This document shows, piece after piece, positions 59,690-64,000 of a stretch of 64,000 bases of DNA. A program made the position numbers and the translations under genes. Within the stretch, counting starts at the first letter, position 1. Every line of letters begins with the position of its first letter. The notes beneath the pieces are model-generated. The model was not told where the DNA came from, did not search any database, and was given only the letters and a program-made list of their open reading frames with translations. The DNA is from Sphingopyxis sp. (GTDB taxonomy: Bacteria > Pseudomonadota > Alphaproteobacteria > Sphingomonadales > Sphingomonadaceae). The stretch spans positions 70,073 to 134,072 of the forward strand of contig JAEMRT010000003.1 of the NCBI GenBank assembly GCA_016463225.1, read 5' to 3'.

Positions 59690-61698
59690 GCGGACTGCTC
59701 CCCGCCATCGCCTTGCTCGCCGCCGCTGGTCCGGTCGATCCCGGGCCGACGGTGCGCGAGATCGTCGAACTCGCCGACATGTCGAGCATAGCCGTCTCGC
59801 CCGACGGGCAGCGGCTCGCCTTCCGCATCGAGCACGCGTCGGTTGCAGTGAATGATTTCGAGCTCGGCTGGTATATCGTGCCGACCGACGGATCGGCCCC
59901 ACCGCGGCGGATCGCCGATGCGGGCGAGGGCGAACGGCGCGACGGCGAACTGGCAACGGAGCCGCCGGTCTGGTCGGCGGACGGACGCTCCATTCTCTTT
60001 CGCAAGATCGCGAACGGCGAGATCCAGATCTGGCGCGCTGCGGTCGACGGGTCGGCGAGCGAGGCGCTGACCCACGACGATGCCAATGTCCGGCGCTTCG
60101 CGCTGGAGCCCGACTCCGGGATAATCATCTACTCGGTCGGGGCGACACGCGCGGCAGTCAGCGAGGCCGAGGGCCATGAATATGACGAAGGGGTGCTGAT
60201 CGACGCGCGGGTCGATCCGGCGCGCCAGCTTCATCGCGGCGCGCGGATCGAGGGGCGGGGGGCGAGCGATCGCTTCTCGGGTCGCTGGTTCACGTTCGGG
60301 CATCTGCTGGCGGGCGCGCCGCTCACCTATCGGGCGCTCGACCTCGGGACGGGTGCGTCGCGCGATGCGGCGGGATCGGAAGCGGCGCGCATCACCGACG
60401 CACCGAGCTCATCCGATATCACCAACACGTATCCGGTTACCGCCGAGACGCGATCGGGAGATCGCCGTGGCAACGCCTTTGTCACCGCCGATGACTTCGT
60501 TTCGCGCCTTTCGATCCGTCGTCCGGGCGGCCGCTCGATCGATTGCGAACGACCGCAATGCCGGCAGCGGATTGGCAAGATCGCCTGGCAAGGGACACGC
60601 GACGGTGTCGTTTTCGTCACCACCGATCACGCGGCCGGCCAGACCCTTCGCCTTTGGTCGCCTGGAAGCGGACAGGTCCGGCGGATCGCGGGGGGAACCG
60701 GGCGCTGGAATGGTGGGCGCGATGAAGCGGGCTGCGCCGTCGATGCCGCGGCGCTCTATTGCGTCGCCGCAGACGCCGACAACCCGCCCCGTCTCGTCCG
60801 CATTGCTCTCTCCACCGGAAAGATTACCACGCTCGCCGATCCCAACCGCTCGCTCCGTCAATCCGGCTTTCTGCGGTCTGAGCCGATGGAATGGGTGGGC
60901 GCATCAGGACAGCGCTTCACGGGGCAGTTGATGGTGCCGTCGGGCGAGCGGCGCGCTCTGCCTTTGTTCGTCACCTATTATCTCTGCGACGGTTATCTGC
61001 GGGGCGGCGTCGGCGACGAGTTTCCACTCCGCCAGCTCGCGGCTTCGGGAATGGCGGTCCTCTGCATCAATCGCGTTCCCATGCGGGCCGGCCTTGGCGA
61101 TCAGGTGGAGCAATATCGTATCGGGCAGGAAGGGGTGAGCGAGGCGGTTCGACTATTGGCGCGTCGCGGCATCGTGGATCCGGCGCGCGTCGGCATGGGC
61201 GGCGTGAGCTTCGGTGGCGAGACGACGATGTGGATCGCTCAGCACAGCTCGATCCTCTCGGCGATATCGATCGGCAATACCTTGCTCTCGCCAACCTATT
61301 ATTGGTTCAACGCGCTTCCCGGCAACCCCATGCCGCCCATCCTCAACCAAGTCTGGGGCATCGGCGCGCCCGACGATGATCCCGAACGCTGGAAGCAGCT
61401 TTCGCCGACGCTTTCGACCGACACGATCCATGCGCCGTTGCTGATGCAGCTTCCCGAGCGCGAGTTTCGCTTCAACGTCGAACTCGCGGCGCGGTTGGCG
61501 CAGGCTGGCAAGCCTGTCGAGCTCTGGGCCTTTCCCGAGGAAACCCATCTCAAATATCAACCGCGGCACAAGGCAGCAGTCTATGAGCGTAACCTCGACT
61601 GGTTCCGCTTCTGGCTCCAGGATTATGTCGATCCCGATCCGACAAAAGCGGAGCAATATCGCCGCTGGCGGGGGATGAAGGACGCGCGGTCACCGTGA
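59683..61698 (+). CDS. Atxe2-like lasso peptide isopeptidase (prolyl oligopeptidase family)
   Basis: GMGGVSFGGETTMWIAQH nucleophile elbow; WAFPEETHLKYQP catalytic His region; start overlaps receptor stop (ATGGTAG). Confidence 0.85.
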   Translation: MVGGLLPAIALLAAAGPVDPGPTVREIVELADMSSIAVSPDGQRLAFRIEHASVAVNDFELGWYIVPTDGSAPPRRIADAGEGERRDGELATEPPVWSADGRSILFRKIANGEIQIWRAAVDGSASEALTHDDANVRRFALEPDSGIIIYSVGATRAAVSEAEGHEYDEGVLIDARVDPARQLHRGARIEGRGASDRFSGRWFTFGHLLAGAPLTYRALDLGTGASRDAAGSEAARITDAPSSSDITNTYPVTAETRSGDRRGNAFVTADDFVSRLSIRRPGGRSIDCERPQCRQRIGKIAWQGTRDGVVFVTTDHAAGQTLRLWSPGSGQVRRIAGGTGRWNGGRDEAGCAVDAAALYCVAADADNPPRLVRIALSTGKITTLADPNRSLRQSGFLRSEPMEWVGASGQRFTGQLMVPSGERRALPLFVTYYLCDGYLRGGVGDEFPLRQLAASGMAVLCINRVPMRAGLGDQVEQYRIGQEGVSEAVRLLARRGIVDPARVGMGGVSFGGETTMWIAQHSSILSAISIGNTLLSPTYYWFNALPGNPMPPILNQVWGIGAPDDDPERWKQLSPTLSTDTIHAPLLMQLPEREFRFNVELAARLAQAGKPVELWAFPEETHLKYQPRHKAAVYERNLDWFRFWLQDYVDPDPTKAEQYRRWRGMKDARSP

Positions 61699-63432
61699 GC
61701 CGGCGACGAGCGCACGCGCCCATAGCTCGGTGTCGATGATCGGGAGGAGCTGGTAGAAAAGCTGGTCGCGATTGGCGAACGGGCGAGTGAGATAGGTCTC
61801 GGTCGCGGCGCGGTCGAGTAGTCCCGCGCCCGCAATCAACCCATCGAGCAGGAAGGGTTTTAGCCGCTCGCGGTTGAGGTCGAAGGTGCGCGCGCAGAAG
61901 GCATCCATTGCGCCCTTCGTGCGCCGCTCGGCGACGATGCGGGGCAGCTCGGCCCGGAAGGCAGCGCGCGCGACCGCCCGGTCGCGGCCGTCCGCCACCC
62001 AGAGCCAGCTTGGGACCGCGAGGCAGGCTTCGACGACCGGCTGCGACAGCAGCGGGAAGAGCGAGGGGGCGACGGCATGCCGACCATAGCCGTCGAGATG
62101 CGAATAGGACGCGAGGATTGCATGAACATGCGCGCGTGTTCCACCGAATGTACCTGCCGGTTCCTCGAGCCATGGGTGAAAGGCGGGATCGGCGGGAAGC
62201 CGAGCTTCTGTGAGAAAGAGCTGGTTTCGCGGCCAGATCGGCGACGGGCGGGGCCGCCGGGCCCGGCGGATCGTCATTCCCGCCACCGTCCAGATATTGC
62301 TGCCATGGACGCGCGCGACATCCCTTATCGCTGTCATGAGCCCTAGGCCAATCCCGTGAGCGCGGAGCCAATCCGACGCGGGCGCCGACGTTCCCAAAGA
62401 ACAGAAAACGCAATCACCGCCGGTGCCGTTGATGAAGGCGGCTACCGCCTCAGCGCCGCCGATCTCGGCAAAGGCTCGGTCGGCAGGCCGCAGCATCGCT
62501 AGCATTCCCGGCCGCGCCTCGACGAGAGGTTCGACATGGGTGAGGTCGATCTCGCCCTCGATCGGCGCTTCGACGAGCGATATTCCGGTCATCTCGCTCA
62601 CTGCGCGCGCGTAGTGACGCTCGTCGCCTTCGCCGCCGGGCGTCACGAGGTTAATGCCGACTGCGTATCGCGCCTGAGTAGAGAGCGCGGCTGCGACAAT
62701 CGAGGAATCGAGACCGCCAGAGAGTTCGAGAGCCACCCGCGCCCCGGGTTCGACGAGCGCCGCGACCGACAGCAGGACAGCCTCGCGCACGTGCCGTGCC
62801 GCCTCGCCGAAATCCTCGATGCGCCGACCCGGTACCGCGAAAGTCCATGGCGACCAGAGCGCTCGCCGCTCGCCGCCGTGCCCCGTCTCGATCGCACAGT
62901 CCCCGGCTATGATCTCGTCGACCCCCGCTATGCCGGTCAGGCCGGTGTGCAGGTGCGAAAAGGCGAGATGCTGGGCAACATAGTTCCAGTCGATCAGGGG
63001 CGGAGCGAGACCGAGTTCCCTCAACAGCTCGACGTGCGAGGCAAGGAAGACGAGCTCATCTTGTCGCACGCGGAAGGCGTGCACGCCGCCCGAGGGGGAG
63101 CGCGTAGCGAAAATCGACGTCTCGTCGGCGCTCGCTGTGATCGCGACATAGTCGCCCCAATATCGCTTGACGAGCACGCTCCCGAGACCGTCGGCCTCGA
63201 CGGCATCGAACCGGTCGACCTTGATCGACGATTTTGCCGCATGGACGGCGCCGACGATGACACCGGCCCCCCCTAGAGGAAGCCAGGGCGTTCCGGGCGC
63301 CGCGAATATGGTGAGGCTGTCGGTGTCAAGAACGGGGACAAGGTCGGTCAGGCCTGTCAGGCGCGTCTTCCATGCGGCCTTCGCCTCCGCGTGTGCCGGA
63401 TTCAGCATCGCGAGATAGACGGGCGCGTTCAT
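61690..63432 (-). CDS. Lasso peptide macrolactam synthetase (asparagine synthetase-like cyclase, C protein)
   Basis: VALELSGGLDSSIVAAAL PP-loop; adjacent B2-like protein and isopeptidase; start at MNAPVYLAML. Confidence 0.85.
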   Translation of the reverse strand: MNAPVYLAMLNPAHAEAKAAWKTRLTGLTDLVPVLDTDSLTIFAAPGTPWLPLGGAGVIVGAVHAAKSSIKVDRFDAVEADGLGSVLVKRYWGDYVAITASADETSIFATRSPSGGVHAFRVRQDELVFLASHVELLRELGLAPPLIDWNYVAQHLAFSHLHTGLTGIAGVDEIIAGDCAIETGHGGERRALWSPWTFAVPGRRIEDFGEAARHVREAVLLSVAALVEPGARVALELSGGLDSSIVAAALSTQARYAVGINLVTPGGEGDERHYARAVSEMTGISLVEAPIEGEIDLTHVEPLVEARPGMLAMLRPADRAFAEIGGAEAVAAFINGTGGDCVFCSLGTSAPASDWLRAHGIGLGLMTAIRDVARVHGSNIWTVAGMTIRRARRPRPSPIWPRNQLFLTEARLPADPAFHPWLEEPAGTFGGTRAHVHAILASYSHLDGYGRHAVAPSLFPLLSQPVVEACLAVPSWLWVADGRDRAVARAAFRAELPRIVAERRTKGAMDAFCARTFDLNRERLKPFLLDGLIAGAGLLDRAATETYLTRPFANRDQLFYQLLPIIDTELWARALVAGSR

Positions 63433-64000
63433 AGGACGAGGATCGGCGAGAAGGAGCGTACATGATCGAGCGCGTCGTTGAGCGCGCAATCTCCGGCCTG
63501 GGCCCAGCAATGCGCGGCGAAGGGCCATGCCTCGACGCCGAAAACGAGGTGCGGAGAGCAGCCGCGGCGCCCGGCGAAACGAAGAAAGGCTATCGTATCG
63601 GGCAGACACAAGGGCGGGAGCGGTACAAGGCGGCGGTAACGGTGGAAATGCTGTGCGACAAGGATCACGTCTGTCTCCTCACTTCCCCGGCCAAGGCTTC
63701 GGCTTCGCATGACGCCGTCGAGAAGGGTTCGCAGCGGCAGACGGCGGACTAGACGCCGCGCCGCGATGGACAGATGCGCGACCTCCAGGGCCTCGGCGAG
63801 CTGGAAGCGCCCGCCGATCACCTCTTGCTCGGTCGCACTTGTCGCAGGAGAAGCTATGTCGGCGGCGGGCGCTGCCGACGCATCGCCCTGGGCGCGTTCG
63901 ACGAGGCCCAGATCTTCGAGCATGGCGACATCCTCCGGCTCAAGCCGTGTGCCATCGCCTCTCGCCACCCGATCGAGAGCCGCTCCCACGCGGTCCGACA
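63429..64000 (-). CDS. Lasso peptide leader peptidase (B2 protein), 5' end outside window
   Basis: LCLPDTIAFLRFAGRRGCSPHLVFGVEAWPFAAHCWAQAGDCALND has the Cys-His-Asp pattern of B2 proteins; ATGA overlap with cyclase; frame open to window edge. Confidence 0.78.
   Translation of the reverse strand, partial: SDRVGAALDRVARGDGTRLEPEDVAMLEDLGLVERAQGDASAAPAADIASPATSATEQEVIGGRFQLAEALEVAHLSIAARRLVRRLPLRTLLDGVMRSRSLGRGSEETDVILVAQHFHRYRRLVPLPPLCLPDTIAFLRFAGRRGCSPHLVFGVEAWPFAAHCWAQAGDCALNDALDHVRSFSPILVL

Noticed and set aside
1-64000. Transposons, integrases or CRISPR arrays
   Set aside because: No transposase/integrase ORF, terminal inverted repeats or regular spacer arrays seen; acquisition by mobile DNA is only suggested by gene content.

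Overview
GC-rich 64 kb window, most likely from a sphingomonad (inferred from the TonB receptor, FecI/FecR, lasso peptide and LigM/PcpA-type gene repertoire). It is densely coding; I saw no rRNA, tRNA, CRISPR array or transposase. Main blocks: (1) 0-12.5 kb: chlorohydroquinone catabolism (PcpA-type ring-cleavage dioxygenase, PcpC-type GSH dehalogenase), an Lrp regulator, a stand-alone MetE-like barrel protein, a 3-oxoadipate CoA-transferase/IclR/thiolase lower pathway, and folate genes pabB and folC directly behind the thiolase. (2) 10.6-14.7 kb: Rieske ferredoxin, fumarylacetoacetase, aromatic aminotransferase and an unrecognised protein. (3) 15-34.8 kb: an N-methyl/onium catabolism block (FAD-GcvT dehydrogenase, Stc2/GbcA-like Rieske demethylase, FrmA, TonB receptor, FolD, SoxBDAG, PurU). 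It contains an MFS gene overlapping an M24-family protein whose active-site spacing matches DMSP lyase DddP. (4) 36.5-48.3 kb: LigB-type dioxygenase, a second FolD/PurU pair, TonB receptor plus VanA-like Rieske oxygenase, LysR, and MetF with a LigM/DesA/Dmt-type THF-dependent O-demethylase. (5) 48.9-54.6 kb: two YciI-like proteins, a PcpF-like glutathionyl-hydroquinone reductase, a hydroxyquinol-type intradiol dioxygenase, two GSTs and a nitroreductase. (6) 55-64 kb: a lasso-peptide locus (ECF sigma, FecR, TonB receptor, isopeptidase, cyclase, leader peptidase) cut by the right edge before the precursor. A working model is a methoxylated/chlorinated aromatic and methylated-osmolyte island built around tetrahydrofolate C1 handling. 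All family calls come from reading sequence motifs and remembered homologues; no searches were run.
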